Positions 11,890 through 23,469 of a DNA stretch of 64,000 nucleotides are shown here, one piece after another. Under the pieces are notes generated by a model. The model saw only the letters and a program-made list of their open reading frames with translations, searched no databases and had not been told where the DNA came from. This stretch comes from Cryptomeria japonica (taxonomy: Eukaryota > Streptophyta > Pinopsida > Cupressales > Cupressaceae), in assembly GCF_030272615.1 (NCBI RefSeq), contig NC_081408.1, forward strand, positions 405,303,389 through 405,367,388, read 5' to 3'. Positions within the stretch are counted from its first letter, which is position 1. Each line of letters starts with the position of its first letter. Position numbers and translations under genes: made by a program.

Positions 11890-12700
11890 AAATTAAACTA
11901 TTTTATTTCAATCTGTAAATTAAATTATAATATATGCTGACCCAATCATATTCGATATTTTTAAACAATGTAAAGTTAAACATTTAAATTTAAACTCTAA
12001 AAAAATCAAATCCAACTTTGAAAGCCTTAACAAAAATTAAAATACAATAGACGCAGAAGCTCGACACGGCACGATAGAAGCTCAACAAAGCTGAGGGAAA
12101 AAAACACAACAGGAAATCTATACTTGCCTGGATTAAGTATCTCCTTCGTGCCTAGTTGAAGTCACTCCTCTGTGCCTAGATGAAGTCGCTCCTCCTTGCC
12201 TGGATGCAATACTTGCCTCAAACCCTTGAAAATTTTTGGCGAAAATCCCCACCAACTTAGAATGCGTTAAGAATGCGTTCGGTAGGGTAATTTATAGGAG
12301 TTTTAGAGTATTGTTTTTATATTTTTAGAGATTTACTGTAGTTACATGCCGACTTTTTTATAGTATTTAACTGTAGTTATTCGCACTTGCGTTTCTATTA
12401 TTAAAATTTTCACTATAGAACCAACTGGCAGCCGTATCCATCCGAATCCGACGCAGCTCAAATTAGGATTTTTTTTCAACGTGCCGATACGGTATCTAGC
12501 TCGTATCCGAGCCGTACCATTTCCGTATCCGTTTCAGGTTCGGGGATACGGGTATGCCTAGAGTGAAGCTGTCGTTTCCTGCAACTCTGTTATTTATTTA
12601 TTCCAACCAACTTAGGAAATATCAAAATATTTCCTAAATTATTCATAAAATCCAAATCTAGACTCAGAACTAAATTTTGACTGAAGCATTGTGATCACTA
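11890..12700. other. No recognised gene; possible LTR body
   Basis: Noncoding stretch between the RNase H remnant and the hairpin-rich LTR start at 12.7-13.05 kb. A short local duplication of the CTCCTyCGTGCCTAG-AGTTGAAGT type occurs near 12140-12200. No ORF of interest was seen. It may be the R/U5 part of the LTR whose start is at 13048, but no matching end was found. Confidence 0.3.
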
Positions 12701-13048
12701 ATGCTGCGTGAGTCATGCAAGCCAACTGACAGTTCCTCCTAAAAAGTAGGGACTCACCCAAAAAAATAGGAACCTCGTTCCAAACTCCAGAAACTGCTCA
12801 AAAGGCTCTTGCTCTACTTCGTGGTCCCTTGGGTGGTCATCCAGTCAACTACCAGTTCTTCCTAAAAAATAGGAGACTTCCCTAAAAAGTAGGAACTGTC
12901 GTGTAAATGCTCAAAATGGCTCACAAAGCCTCTGCAAAGCTCTATGCCCCTCAGAATGAGTCCCCTAATCATCTGGTTGACCTACGGGAACTCGAGTGAT
13001 AGGTCAACTCTCTGCTCATCTCTTGTCGCCTAGAAAGGGGACATTACA
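12701..13048 (-). mobile_element. LTR 5' terminus (TGTAATGTCCCC) with hairpin-rich U3
   Basis: On the minus strand an LTR begins TGTAATGTCCCC at 13048. The first 350 bp contain repeated inverted segments built on CCTAAAAAnTAGG (near 12738, 12780, 12853 and 12880). The same start sequence and hairpin type occur in the LTRs ending at 8201 and starting at 41166. The bases beyond 13048 (GGTTC) would be the TSD, but I found no second copy next to a plausible LTR end, so total length is unknown. Confidence 0.6.
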
Positions 13049-14237
13049 GGTTCATTCTCCATAGTAGCTAAAGGGACACATTTCCAATGACTGCAGATAG
13101 TAGTCAAAGCTTGATGTATTCTTAAGTTATCTTACAAATTAGTGGATCCAGAACATCCCATCAGGTGTGAAAATGAGTAATGGAGCAATGGGATGAATGC
13201 CAACTCATATATCAGAGGTTAAATATAAAAAATAAAAAATGAATACGTCCATCCTTTTAGATTTCCTTAAACCATTAAAGCACCCTGCAGCATCACTAAT
13301 ACAAAGTTCTTGTTGACTTTAAGGAAATATCCTGGTAAGATAAGAAATCTGCCAAGTTATTTTCAGTCTCCGTTAACAGGTTTTCAGTTTTCATAAATGA
13401 AAAAATGATCATGAGATTTGTTTCTACGTATAGCTTCTTTGCACTTCTTTTGACAACAATGTAGAGGGCATATATATGTTTTGTTGTTTTTTGGATAGCT
13501 GGCACATATGTTACTGAAATTCTCTCAAATGATCTGTCTGATGAGTCTCTTGATTGTTAACATTAACTTTTTTCATTTCCTGTCTCATCATGCTATTCCT
13601 AAGACATTCCTAAGACTTTATGGTATATTTAAAGCACTAGACTTGATAATTGATGATCTGATAAATACTCGCATGTGTAAATACTAAATGATTATTGCTA
13701 AATACGATAGTATGTTATGACGAATTGTGATAATTCAATAATAGTAATGCATGTGTCTTTGGGAAAACTAATCTCTCATCATGCAGTGAAGAAAGCAGGT
13801 AGCACATAGTAGAATAACCATTTTTGTCCTACAACTAAGAGTACCACTTCAAGCAGTTGAAGGACCACACGTCTGCAGTAGAGAAGATGGGACACCTGTA
13901 GCTGAAGACACCTGCATCCACTAGAACTAGGAACAATAGTAATAAATGTTGTCATGTAGTATGAGGAGAAACTCCACGATAGTTGATAATGGAAGACAAC
14001 AATTTATTGCATACATCATGCCAACTATTTAAACATGCTAGCAATTTTGGTCTTCAATTATAAGCTAGAAAAGTTAAATTATGATTCTACTTTTGAAGTT
14101 TCCTATTTTGTGTCTTTATGATGATAATCCTCTTCCTATTCCTTATGAATGAGTGGACATTTGTAGTCTAGGAGTTCGATTTGACTAGAACAATTAGCAT
14201 TAGTTAGTCAATATATTATAGAATATGCGGAAAAGAA
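13049..14237. other. No recognised gene
   Basis: About 1.2 kb of AT-rich sequence without a supported coding region or clear repeat. It could be the outer part of the 5' LTR of the Athila-like element whose primer-binding site lies at 35606, because A/B/C appear to be inserted between the two regions. That link is inference only. Confidence 0.3.
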
Positions 14238-14475
14238 TGAGGCAACTCCATGGTTAAGCGCGATTGAGTTGGAGTAGTATTGAGATGGGTGGCCTCCCAG
14301 GAAGGCTCAATGCTTTACCTCTATGAGCATCACCTAGATGCAATGATCGCTAAGTGTTCCATTCATTCTCATGAGATATGGGTTCTTGTGAACCACTACT
14401 CATAAAACATGGGTCAATGAGTTTGACTCGAAAACTACATAGTTGAATCCTAATAGCAATATCACAATTTGACTT
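14238..14475 (+). repeat. 5S-rRNA-derived repeat, copy 1
   Basis: Bases about 14248-14313 resemble the 3' two thirds of plant 5S rRNA: GGTTAAGCG (A box), GGAGTAGTAT, GATGGGTGGCCTCCCAGGAAGG (intermediate element and C box). A further 150 bp of non-5S sequence is shared with copy 2. The 5' third of 5S rRNA is not recognisable, so this is not a functional gene. Confidence 0.75.
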
Positions 14476-14597
14476 GTGGAAAATATCTCCTACTTATCAA
14501 TTGATGAGCTATAGGGGCTCTATAATGAATGGTTCATAAGGTACAACACTTGCTGAAGGTTTTGCAAATGGGGCGCAAGCTAAGTGGGCTTAACTTT

Positions 14598-14830
14598 GGA
14601 GGAAAGTCCATGGTTAAGCGTTCTTGAGTTGGAGTAGTACTGGGATGGGTGACTTTTTGGGAAGGCCCAATGCTTCACCTCTATGAGCATCACCTAGATG
14701 CAATGAGTGCTAAGTGTTCCATTTATTCTCATGAGAGATGGGTTCTTGTGAACCACTATTCATGAAACATGGTCAATGAGCTTGACTTGAAAACTACATA
14801 GTCGAAACCTGATAACAATTCACAATTTAA
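14598..14830 (+). repeat. 5S-rRNA-derived repeat, copy 2, exactly 360 bp after copy 1
   Basis: Again shows GGTTAAGCG, GGAGTAGTACTGGGATGGGTGA and GGGAAGGCCC at 14611-14672, followed by the same 150-bp extension as copy 1. Two direct copies with a short unique spacer fit either a Cassandra-type TRIM, whose LTRs carry 5S sequence, or a decayed 5S gene-plus-spacer tandem. I saw no primer-binding site between the copies, so the TRIM reading stays tentative. Confidence 0.7.
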
Positions 14831-15484
14831 TAATAATTTATTAGCAATTAATATCTTTTTTTCTCGCACAACAAAAAAAATAGTTTTCTATCATTTAGTA
14901 TTGAGTTGCATGTGTGTGAAGAGTTGATTGATAATCATGCAATTTAGTAGAGTGCAACTACCTATTGTGACCTTTTCACACATTGCCCCATTGCAAACAG
15001 GGAACCCCTCTTTCCTGCTTTCTGCGTTTTGTTAGTTTAGGGTTTTGGTAGCTTGGCTGACAATTTTGAGCTTTTAGTGTCTGAGTCTCGAGTTTGAAAT
15101 GTGATCATGCCTAATTGCTATTAGGGTTTTGAAATTTCGTATAGGATCAAGTGTGTAAAATGTTAGATGTTTAAGTGATCCTAGATTTTTGTCTAAGTGT
15201 AGACTTATGGAGCGTAGACGTGTTTTAAACGTTCAAGTCGGTGATATTTTAGTGTTTGAGAGTTTTAAGGTCCTTTAGGGGTTGTTTTCTCGCTCCTAGG
15301 AGGCAATTCAAGTTGAATTTGCACTTTATCCCGATGAAATTCCTTTTGTCTCGCTCCAATTTTGGTAAGTTTGCCTAATTCCTGGTGCGTTTTATTGAAA
15401 AATTGAAGTGTCTAGATGATTTTGAGTGATTAAATCGTTAAATTCCTGATGAAAATCCATGCTTAAAGGGTCTAAACGTCAAAA

Positions 15485-16265
15485 TTCTTGATGGGAGGTG
15501 CTTTCCCCCCACATTTCCAATGACCCATGATTTTCGCCACTCAAAATCTTGATGGGATATGAATTTCCATTGGATTTCCGATGGACCTCTTTTTTCCCCC
15601 ATTCAGATTCCTGATGGAGGGCGATTTTCAACCAAGGAGGGTAAAATTTGACTAAGTGTTGGGAAATCCTCCCGATGACGCACGTTTTTCCCGTGGAGTG
15701 CAGATGACTTTGAAATTCATGTCTCTGATGCAGATCAATTTTCCACCAAGGCAGTTTTATGATCAAATTTTGAGGATTTTTATGCGGATAACTGTTCCTG
15801 ATGCAGGGTGAATTTCCCCAAGGTAGTTTTGATGAGATTTTGATTTGGATGACTATCCAGATAGGGGTCGATTTTGCCCCAAGGTGAATTTTTGAACTTA
15901 AGTGATGAAAATGAATTGGATTTTTGACTTCAGATGGATGCCGATTTTCCCTTGGAGGCATTTTTGTGCAAATGTGATGAATTTTGATTGGGCTTTTTAT
16001 CCCAAAGAGGGGCGGTTATCCCTCAGAGAACAATTTTAATAATTTTAATAAGTTTTAATTGGATTTTTAATCCAAATGTGGGGCGATTTTCCCCGAGGAG
16101 TCCAAAGTTAATTAAATTTTGAATTTTTTTAAATAAATGAGCCCCAAATTTAATTGTTTTTGCAATGATTAGCGATTATTAAAAAATAAAAAACAATTAA
16201 TTAATGACCTACAACAATAATTAATTAAAAAAGCGCTTTCTAGAAGCAAGTCGATTTTCCCAAGC
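15485..16265 (+). repeat. Element A leader array: degenerate GGGCGATTTTCCCC repeats
   Basis: About eleven to twelve imperfect copies of a motif like GATGnGGGCGATTTTCCCC followed by AAGG. They are centred near 15490, 15548, 15612, 15671, 15727, 15797, 15856, 15932, 16001, 16072 and 16240. Spacing is 55-75 bp. More diffuse GGGCGATTTTT copies continue to about 16660. The run is noncoding in the element's own sense; the long antisense ORF across it is a product of the repetition. Confidence 0.7.
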
Positions 16266-16269
16266 AGGC

Positions 16270-16277
16270 TATAAAAG
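16270..16277 (+). promoter_or_regulatory. Candidate TATA box of element A
   Basis: TATAAAAG after a GC-containing stretch, 1.25 kb before the ORF and just after the main repeat array. The comparable spot in B has TATATAAG. Position and sequence are suggestive only. Confidence 0.4.
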
Positions 16278-17529
16278 AAAAAGTTTTATCCCAAATTGCT
16301 TGTGTGGTGAAAACTCAAGGAGAAAACAAGTTTAAAGGAGGGTGGCCAGCATTAAAATAATATTATACTTGCTAAGTGTTGCATCCAGATGGCTGATTTG
16401 GGCGATTTTTCCAGCTGGGCGAATTTTGTAAAATGTCATTTTGACACCATTGGAGTTGGAGTTTGTTTTTGAAGCTCACTTTTCTGCCTAATCAAACCTG
16501 GGCGATATTTTTTGGAGACCATTGGAGCAAGCTTGAGGGGCGATTTGCATACTTGGGCAATTTTTCAAGGGTGGCGCCATTTTTGGAGTTGGGTGATTTT
16601 TGTTTGGAGGTCAAATTCCTCCATTTTTGGGGCAATTTCTCCATGCTTGTTGGCTGCCATTGTTCTCAGACCTGAGTTTGTTGCCATTGCTGAAGGTGGT
16701 TTGACCTCCATTGCTGGCCGGAAACACAATTTTCAGACATTTTTTCACCTGCCAGCTATCCCACACTTAGACGATTTTTGTTGAAGACTGTTTTGAGGAG
16801 TTTTAAGAGCATTTACAGAGGTCACCATTGATGCTGTAGGTTTAAAACTCCCTTGTTGGAGGCTGTCCTCAGACCAAACTTCATTTCCAGCCCCCCTCAT
16901 AGTTGGACGATTTCATTGGGGAAGCGTTTTTATGACATTTTATGGTCATTTTCTGAGTTTGCCATCATTGTTTGAGGTGCTGGTAAGTCTGAAACTTCAT
17001 TTTTCAGACTTGTATTCAGACTGATTTTCTTTTACCAGCCCTATATTTATGCCCAGATTTGACTATTTTGACCTTGGGAAGGCTATTTTCATTAAACATT
17101 TGCATTGTATCTGGCTGCAACATAATTAAGTGACTGATTTTAAGTGTTGCAGGTTGCCTTCAGACTTACTGGCAGCCATTAGTGAGTTCGGAAAGGTGTC
17201 TTCAGACATTTTTAGAGTGAAAATCAGGTTTTTCACACCTTCCCTAAGACATTTCCAGATTTGGTATACTCCTTTGAACCTTAATTTTGATAAATTTTCT
17301 GAGTATGCTAATGTCTTCAGACTTAGTCAAGTCTGAAAATGGTGATTTCTAGAGGTTTTATGAGGGTTTTGACCCTGTTTTCAGAATTCGTTAGAAATGT
17401 AGATGAAATTCCCGATTTCCATTCCTACAAAGTGTTCAAATAATTAGAAATCAAAACTTATCTAATTCTGAAAATAGCTATGTAGATGAATTTTCCAAAG
17501 TTATTGACTTCCAACTTCGTACAAGTACA

Positions 17530-19719
17530 ATGTCAAAATCCGGAATTGGAGTTCGGAAGGAGCAATTGAAGATGGTCCAAGAGGGATTCTATTCGGAATC
17601 CAAGTGGTCATCCAGATGGAAGGCGATCACAGACACGAACATGCACTTCCTGAATATGGAGCAGATGCGGCAAAGGATGTACGAAACAAGGAACCGAATT
17701 CCCTCTCCTACCAACGTGAATATCATGAGGAGTGGTATCTATCATGCCGTTGGATTTCCACAATCCATACAGTGCAACGAGTTGATCCTAGAATCCGCAA
17801 GGCATTACGATCCTCTATCTAGAATGATCAAGACTCCCAAATGGGTGACTATTGCCTACTTTGCTGAGGATGCTATTGCCGAAGTGTTTGGAATCCCATG
17901 CAGTCCAGACATGAAGGATAAGACAAAGGAGGAGTATGAGGCGAAGTATAAATCTAAGGTGGATGCATGCAAGACCATTGTAAACAAAGAGTGGATGATT
18001 GAGCCGAGACCTCATCATTCCAAGGCACCCAAGACACTCATGTGCACAAATTTGAAGGAGGAATATAGCGACTTGGTATTCCTACTTAACCGAGTGATGG
18101 GGATGCCACAAGGTGCATTATATGATGGATGGATGTTCTATTTTATCCAGGAGTGTCTGAGAGGAACGATGATCAATTGGTAAAAAATCATCAGTGACAA
18201 TCTGGATTTCCAGTTGAGAAATGTGGAGAGATCCAAGTCATTCGCCATGACTGCTTACCTTGTGTATATACTTGCATGGTTTGTCACATACAAAGGATTG
18301 ATATGCAGAGGTGAAGTCGGAAATGGACAAGGGCAATACGGGAGCTATGAATGCTATCCACAGTTGAGCATGTATAGAATTGAAAATTACAGGAGGGTAA
18401 ATGATGCATTCACCATGTATATTACGAGGATGTTGCAAGGCGGAATCCACAAAAGGTTGTCCAAAGAGGCAACAAAATTAATTGAACAATATGGATCATG
18501 GTTCATACAGTTTCCCACTTTCACATACCTAAGGATTTAGAGATTCCAATCCGAACCTTACAAGCTTCCTAGGTATCCTACAGATAGAATGATCTTATTG
18601 GAAGTGGTGAGACAACTTCTGGAATATGGTTTCATTCAGAAGGAGAAGCATAGAACTGGGATGACTTTTCCTATTTCCATAGGAAAATCATTGGAGGTGT
18701 GCCAATTCGCTGCTGCAGCTAGTACGGTGATTGAAGAGATTGCATTTTATTGCCTTGGAACATACAAGAATAGAGAAAGATTTGATTCGCACAAGAAGGT
18801 TGGAAGGATCAGAGGAGATAGATTCATTCACAAGCAGGACATTGAAGATTATTGGGCCAACCTGATGGACGAGCAAGCAGTAAAGAGAAGAATGTGGTCC
18901 AGGATGTTCGTGGATTTCATGAGAAAGTGTGAACTCTTTCTCATTCCTGATCAAGTATTGGATGATAAGGATCACCCTCATCCACAATACGAAAATGAAA
19001 TGAAGAGGTCTATCCTATTGCCTAGTCAGTCAGAGCAGGAGATGACAAATTTGAATGAATTGATGATAGAAGTCATAAGTTTCTCCAGAGGATGGGTAGA
19101 CAAACAGATGAATAGATTAGTAGATATGGGTGTTACCTTCATATATGAGAAGATGAAATAAGAGGATTCTTCTTCTGAAGATGATCAAAGAACAGTTAGT
19201 GATATAAGGATTCATGTGGATGAAGAGAGTCAAGCTCCAAAGCGAAGGAAGAATACACTAGGAGAAACTAAGGCTAAGGGGAAGAAGATTGAAGAAGTAA
19301 AGAAGAAGAAACAAAAGCCAACCATTCCTTTATCTCTCCTCAGTTTCTCATCAATCAAGGAGATTGATATGCTTGAACAAAGTAGAGAATTTGAACAATG
19401 TTCCAACACGATGATTATACCAGATAATACTCAGGAGTTGCATGCCACAGCCACATCCACACCACCTAGTGAAGATGATGATCAACCAGGGTCTCCCACT
19501 GTCCTTTTGGAGGTTAGCTTGGGAAAGAATGTGTATGATTTAACTAAGGACAATGATGATGATGTTATCTTGACATTGAGGGAACTTGATCAGGAGATGT
19601 GTCTTGATGACGGGATGGAGATGATTGCTATTCCCGATTGGTTGATGAAGAGCATGGAGAAAAGTAAGAAGATGATAGAGGCGCAACCCATTGATGATTT
19701 TGATGACTACCTGTTGTGA
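17530..19719 (+). pseudogene. Element A ORF: homologue of the B protein, three in-frame stops, C-terminus missing
   Basis: The ATG at 17530 starts a single frame that matches the B protein along its length. Shared blocks are SKW...DTN, SGI-x-AxGFP-xxQC-x-EL, ARHYxP, WMFYFIQ, RRVNDAFTM, GGIHxRLS and YPTDRxxLLEVxRQL, then a KKKKQ-type basic stretch and an IPDWL block. Stops at 18181 (TAA), 18538 (TAG) and 19159 (TAA) break it. The last two codons and the TGA (19712-19719) come from the first bases of element C. About the last 350 codons are absent. Function unknown; see the intact copy in B. Confidence 0.8.
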
Positions 19720-19760
19720 CCTTTTTCACACATCGCCCCATTGCAAATGGGGACCCTCTC
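19712..19760 (+). repeat. Twin hairpins at the 5' end of element C (also in A and B)
   Basis: Two small inverted repeats follow the terminal TGT in quick succession: TGTGA/TCACA, then CCCCATT/AATGGGG around GCA. The same pair opens B (20685-20733, with CCCCAT/ATGGGG) and, slightly decayed, A (14965-15003). Conservation in three otherwise divergent leaders suggests a role in end recognition or transcript structure. Confidence 0.65.
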
Positions 19761-19963
19761 TTTTCTTGCTTTCTAGGGTTTTTGTTAGTGTCCCGTGGCC
19801 TTCCGCTTCAGTTTTGCCAAGCCTTGCCCAGTTTTGAGTAGTTCAGGTCCTAAGGATTGAAAGTTAATTTTTGCAAACCATGTGATTCCAGAGTATGAAC
19901 ACCACCAAAGCGCTTAGAATGGCCAAAGGACGAAGATTGCAATTGATTTGGACGAATTTGGAC

Positions 19964-20090
19964 AACTTTCTATTTTTAGAAAGTTTGCTTTTTTTGCTTT
20001 TTTCCTATTTTTTAGGAAGTTTCGTTTTTGGTGTTTTTAGCCCAATCCTCGATATGGCTATTTTTAGAAAGTTTTTTCCTACTTTTTAGG
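19964..20090 (+). repeat. Cluster of CTATTTTTAG-type hairpins in the element C leader
   Basis: A perfect 9-bp stem AACTTTCTA/TAGAAAGTT with a TTTT loop spans 19964-19985. It is followed by TTCCTA/TAGGAA at 20002-20018, TTTTTAGAAAGTT near 20060 and CCTA-CTTTT-TAGG near 20078. Similar hairpins are present in LTRs at 7972-8010, 12.73-12.89 kb and 41.40-41.53 kb. Confidence 0.65.
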
Positions 20091-20359
20091 GATGTCTGCT
20101 TTTTGCTTTTTCAGAATGGGAATCTAGGGTTTGCACTGATGCCACTCACCTGCCGCGACCGAGACCCAAAATTTCCAGGTTTTGACCTAAAAAGCTAGTT
20201 CCCTACATTTTAGGGGTCATATTGCTTCAGATGGTTTCCCTAAGTATGGATTTCAAATTTCAAGTTAATCTGGTTAAATTTGGCTAAAATGTGAAATTTT
20301 GAAATTTTCCAAATTGTTTTCTAAATATGGCTAATGGATAAGGTTGAGCGTCATGACAG

Positions 20360-20680
20360 GTGTTCAGAAAGTCCGCCCAAGCAAAGGTCCGCTATGTTGG
20401 GGAGATGATCAAGGTTCGACATGATTGGAAGCCATCAAAGTCCGCCCTATGCCTTAGGTGGGGTCACCTTCAAAAAGTCTGCCATGTTTGAAAGGCTCCA
20501 AACTCCGCTCTATGATGGGGGTGATCAAAAGTCTGCCATGTTAAAGAGGCCACAAAGAGGGAGCTCTAAACTCCGCCATGCCTTGAGAAGCCTTCAAACT
20601 CCGCCCAAGAAAATAGATGCAACGTTGAAGGCCTTCCAAAGTCCGCCATGTAGAGATGTTCCTAAACTCCGCCTTGGGTA
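20360..20680 (+). repeat. Element C GTCCGCC array, left part
   Basis: About ten copies of AAAGTCCGCC or AACTCCGCC, mostly followed by CATG, CTATG or CAAG, with spacing mainly 20-50 bp. B inserted right after the last copy; the array resumes at 28375. There is no ORF in it and no conserved spacer, so it is not a CRISPR-like array. Confidence 0.75.
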
Positions 20681-21124
20681 ATTGTTGTGACCATTTCACA
20701 CATCGCCCCATCGCAAATGGGGACCCCCTCTTTTTGCTTGTTTTTCGCTTGTTTTCGCTTTCGTTTTTAGGGTTTTGTTAGTCAGTTAGTTGTCTGGATT
20801 TAGGGCTAAGCCTTAGGGTTTTAAATTTTGCCTTTTCAAGCCAAAATCCAGTTATTTTCGAGAGCTTTTGAGCTTTCTTTTCTAGAATGCAAATTTTGAA
20901 TGCAATGATTTCGCCAAAATGGTCTAATTTTCAATTGGAATGTTCATGCAGAGCTTAAACTTGTCTAAGTGTTGACCGTCAAATGTGAATTTTTGTCTGA
21001 TTGAATATTTTGACCAAATTTTGACTTTTTTGAATTTTGATCCTAGGCATTGGAATTGATTTGTTTTCGCCTCGTGAAGTGTTAAAATGTGAAAAATCTT
21101 GTTATTTTGGCCTGTAGGAGCAAA

Positions 21125-23053
21125 ATCGCTCCTGTCCCTCAGTGAAGGACGGGAGCTCATTTCCAAATATCTCATTGTCCTTGCAGAGTCCAGATAAAGT
21201 TTACGTTTGAAGTGATGGAGAACGACGAGACCTTTCCATTGAATATAAATTGAAGATTTTCGTGAGCACAGAAATGCCTCCAGGAGGAAAATCGCTCCTG
21301 TCCCTCAGTGAAGGACCGGAGCTACAATTCAAATTTCACCTTGTCCTTGCAAGATTTCGATGACTTAACAATTTGAAAGGGTCTAAAGGAAGATGCTTTG
21401 CCAAATGAATATAATTTGAGATGCAAAAAACGAAGGAAAATGACCTATATTGACTAAATCGCTCCTGTCCCTCTCCAAGGGACCAGGGCGAGATACCTTG
21501 TAGCTCTCGTCCCTCTCCCAGGGACCAGAGCGATTACCTTCATTTTGCAAAATCCAGACAAGGGTCAGGACAAGTTTACGTTCAAAAACAAGGGAAAACA
21601 TGAGATGAGTACATTGAATATAAATTGAAGATTTTTGGGACGTCCATACCAGTGTTAAATGCCTAGTTCGCTCCTGTCCCTCAGGAAGGGACCAGAGCGA
21701 TTTTTGATATAATTGCCTTTTTTGCAAAATTACAAACAATGTCAAGGCATGGGCGGATAGAGGGAAGAAGGACGAATCCGTTGAATATAAACTTAGAGCA
21801 TGGCAAAGTGAGATGAAAGCCACAAGGGAAGGATCGCTCCTGTCCCTCTTCAAGGGACCAGGGCGATACAATGGTGATGATACGTCCCTCCAAAGTTCAA
21901 GGTCGTCCCTCCAAGGTTCAAGGCCGATCCAAGTCAGGACGAAGGGTGGCGAGGACATTTCAAGGCATTTCCATCAAGCGCAACGTTGCAAAGGTCATCA
22001 CATGGAAGGATTTGCACTCTAAAGACCTAGATCGCTCTTGTCCCTCTCCAAGGGACCAGAGCGATATCTACATAATGGCGTAAATTTCAAAAGGCAAACA
22101 AGTTTCAAGTTACCAAGAGGGTCGAAAGGACATCATTCCACGCAACGAAGTTGATTGCAAGTTGGTACAAACAAGAACAAGCACATAATGATGAACTTCG
22201 CTCCTGTCCCTCAGGAAGGGACTAGAGCGATATTGATATATTAGATTAATCCATGCAAGATTTACGTAAAGACAAAGATACACAAGGTTACATATGCTCC
22301 AGGACATCGTTTGAAGATAATTTGCAAGAGTTTTAAACGTCCAAACATTGCTAATCGAGGTAAAAGTCTCCCATCGCTCCTGTCCTTTGGACAAGGACCA
22401 AGGCGATACTATCAAAACACTCACGTTCCTTCAAAGGTCAAAGCGAAGCGAGGTTAGGAAGTGCGAAGGACGACATTTGGAGGACATTGCAAAGAGGATC
22501 GAAGTTTAAAAGTCGCCAAGATCAAGGAGAAATAATGGATCGCTCCTGTCCCTCTCCAAGGGACAAGGGCGATGGTCCCTTTAATACATCCAAACACATA
22601 ATGAAAGCAAATGGAAACAAGCGCAAAGGACACAAGCAATGATATTTCGAAGGTCAAAGATACAAGATGAACATGAAGACATGGAGATCGCTCCTGTCCC
22701 TCTCCAAGGGACAAGGGCGATGTTAGATAGAACACATGATATTTTTGAAAATCACGTTAAGACAAGGACGCACAAGGTTCTAAATGGCATCTGGAAGATA
22801 ATACAAGGAAAGGATCGTACCAAAATGGAGAGTTTCAAGCAAAGAACTTAGGATCGCTCCTGTCCCTCTCCAAGGGACCAGGGCGATAATGGTCATGTGA
22901 TGCATTCGCTCGCATAAGAAAGGCAATCAAATTCGAAGGACCACCAGATGATCGATTTGGGACGTGGAAATGAAGGAGTTGAACGTTGAAAACGCAAGAA
23001 TCTAGACCAAAATCATGGATCGCTCCTGTCCCTCTTCAAGGGACCAGAGCGAT
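21125..23053 (+). repeat. Element B array of 13 long hairpins at about 166-bp spacing
   Basis: Each unit holds the arms ATCGCTCCTGTCCCT and AGGGACCAGGGCGAT around a 4-6-base loop. Starts are at 21125, 21291, 21458, 21503 (extra), 21668, 21833, 22031, 22198, 22373, 22539, 22687, 22853 and 23019. Most steps are 165-167 bp; exceptions are 45, 198, 175 and 148. Arms are far better conserved than the sequence between them, and several variants keep pairing (GACCAGAGCGAT, GACAAGGGCGAT with G-U or single mismatch). The array ends about 330 bp before the TATA box. Confidence 0.9.
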
Positions 23054-23378
23054 GAGGTACGTCCCTTTATTTTCATATTTTTGGCGCCAAATTAAACAAT
23101 TCAAATTTTCTTTAAATGCTAAATTAATTTAAAAAATTGAAAATCCATTTTTTATTGGCATTTAATATGGCGTTAACATTTATTAATTATTTTTGCCTTA
23201 TTTAAAAATCGAAATTTGCAATTTAAAAACGCAAGGCATTAATAGTTAATTATTTAATTAATAAAAAATCAATTTGAGCGCTCATATATGGAGGTCGGCC
23301 TTGTTATGTCATTGCAAATCATTTAAAAAATGGTTTTGTTTTTATTAAGTCGGCCTAAGGGGTAAAGGATGCAAGCGC

Positions 23379-23386
23379 TATATAAG
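23379..23386 (+). promoter_or_regulatory. Candidate TATA box of element B
   Basis: TATATAAG follows GCAAGCGC and precedes a GGGGG run. It lies 711 bp upstream of the ORF start and downstream of the hairpin array. A pyrimidine-rich stretch about 30 bp downstream could hold the start site. Likely the promoter for the ORF, but not proven. Confidence 0.55.
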
Positions 23387-23469
23387 GGGGGTAGAATTAT
23401 CATTTTCTACATCATTATTTTACCTTCCTTCATGCGAGTTGACAAGAGGCGAATATAGTGCGAGTTTCA

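Larger units (their letters stand above)
14963..19711 (+). mobile_element. Element A (unknown family), 5' part; flank CTACC
   Basis: It starts TATTGTGACC, a one-base variant of the family start TGTTGTGACC. The opening 80 bp (TCACACA, CGCCCC-type hairpin arms, AGGGTTTT) match B and C. The 5 bases before it, CTACC (14958-14962), equal those at 35206-35210, just after the TCAACA end of the whole cluster. It has a repeat-rich leader, a TATA-like box and a degenerate ORF that breaks off where C starts. A C-terminal ORF piece plus tail at 33984-35205 may be A's missing 3' end. Confidence 0.7.

Noticed and set aside
15479-15961. Antisense 160-codon ORF
   Set aside because: It runs across the degenerate A-leader repeats and its composition follows the repeats; no homology to any family protein.
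21383-22735. Several antisense ORFs of 70-190 codons across the B hairpin array
   Set aside because: They are read-throughs of a repeat whose period is not a multiple of three in a fixed frame; the recurring SLSEGQER-type motif is the hairpin itself.
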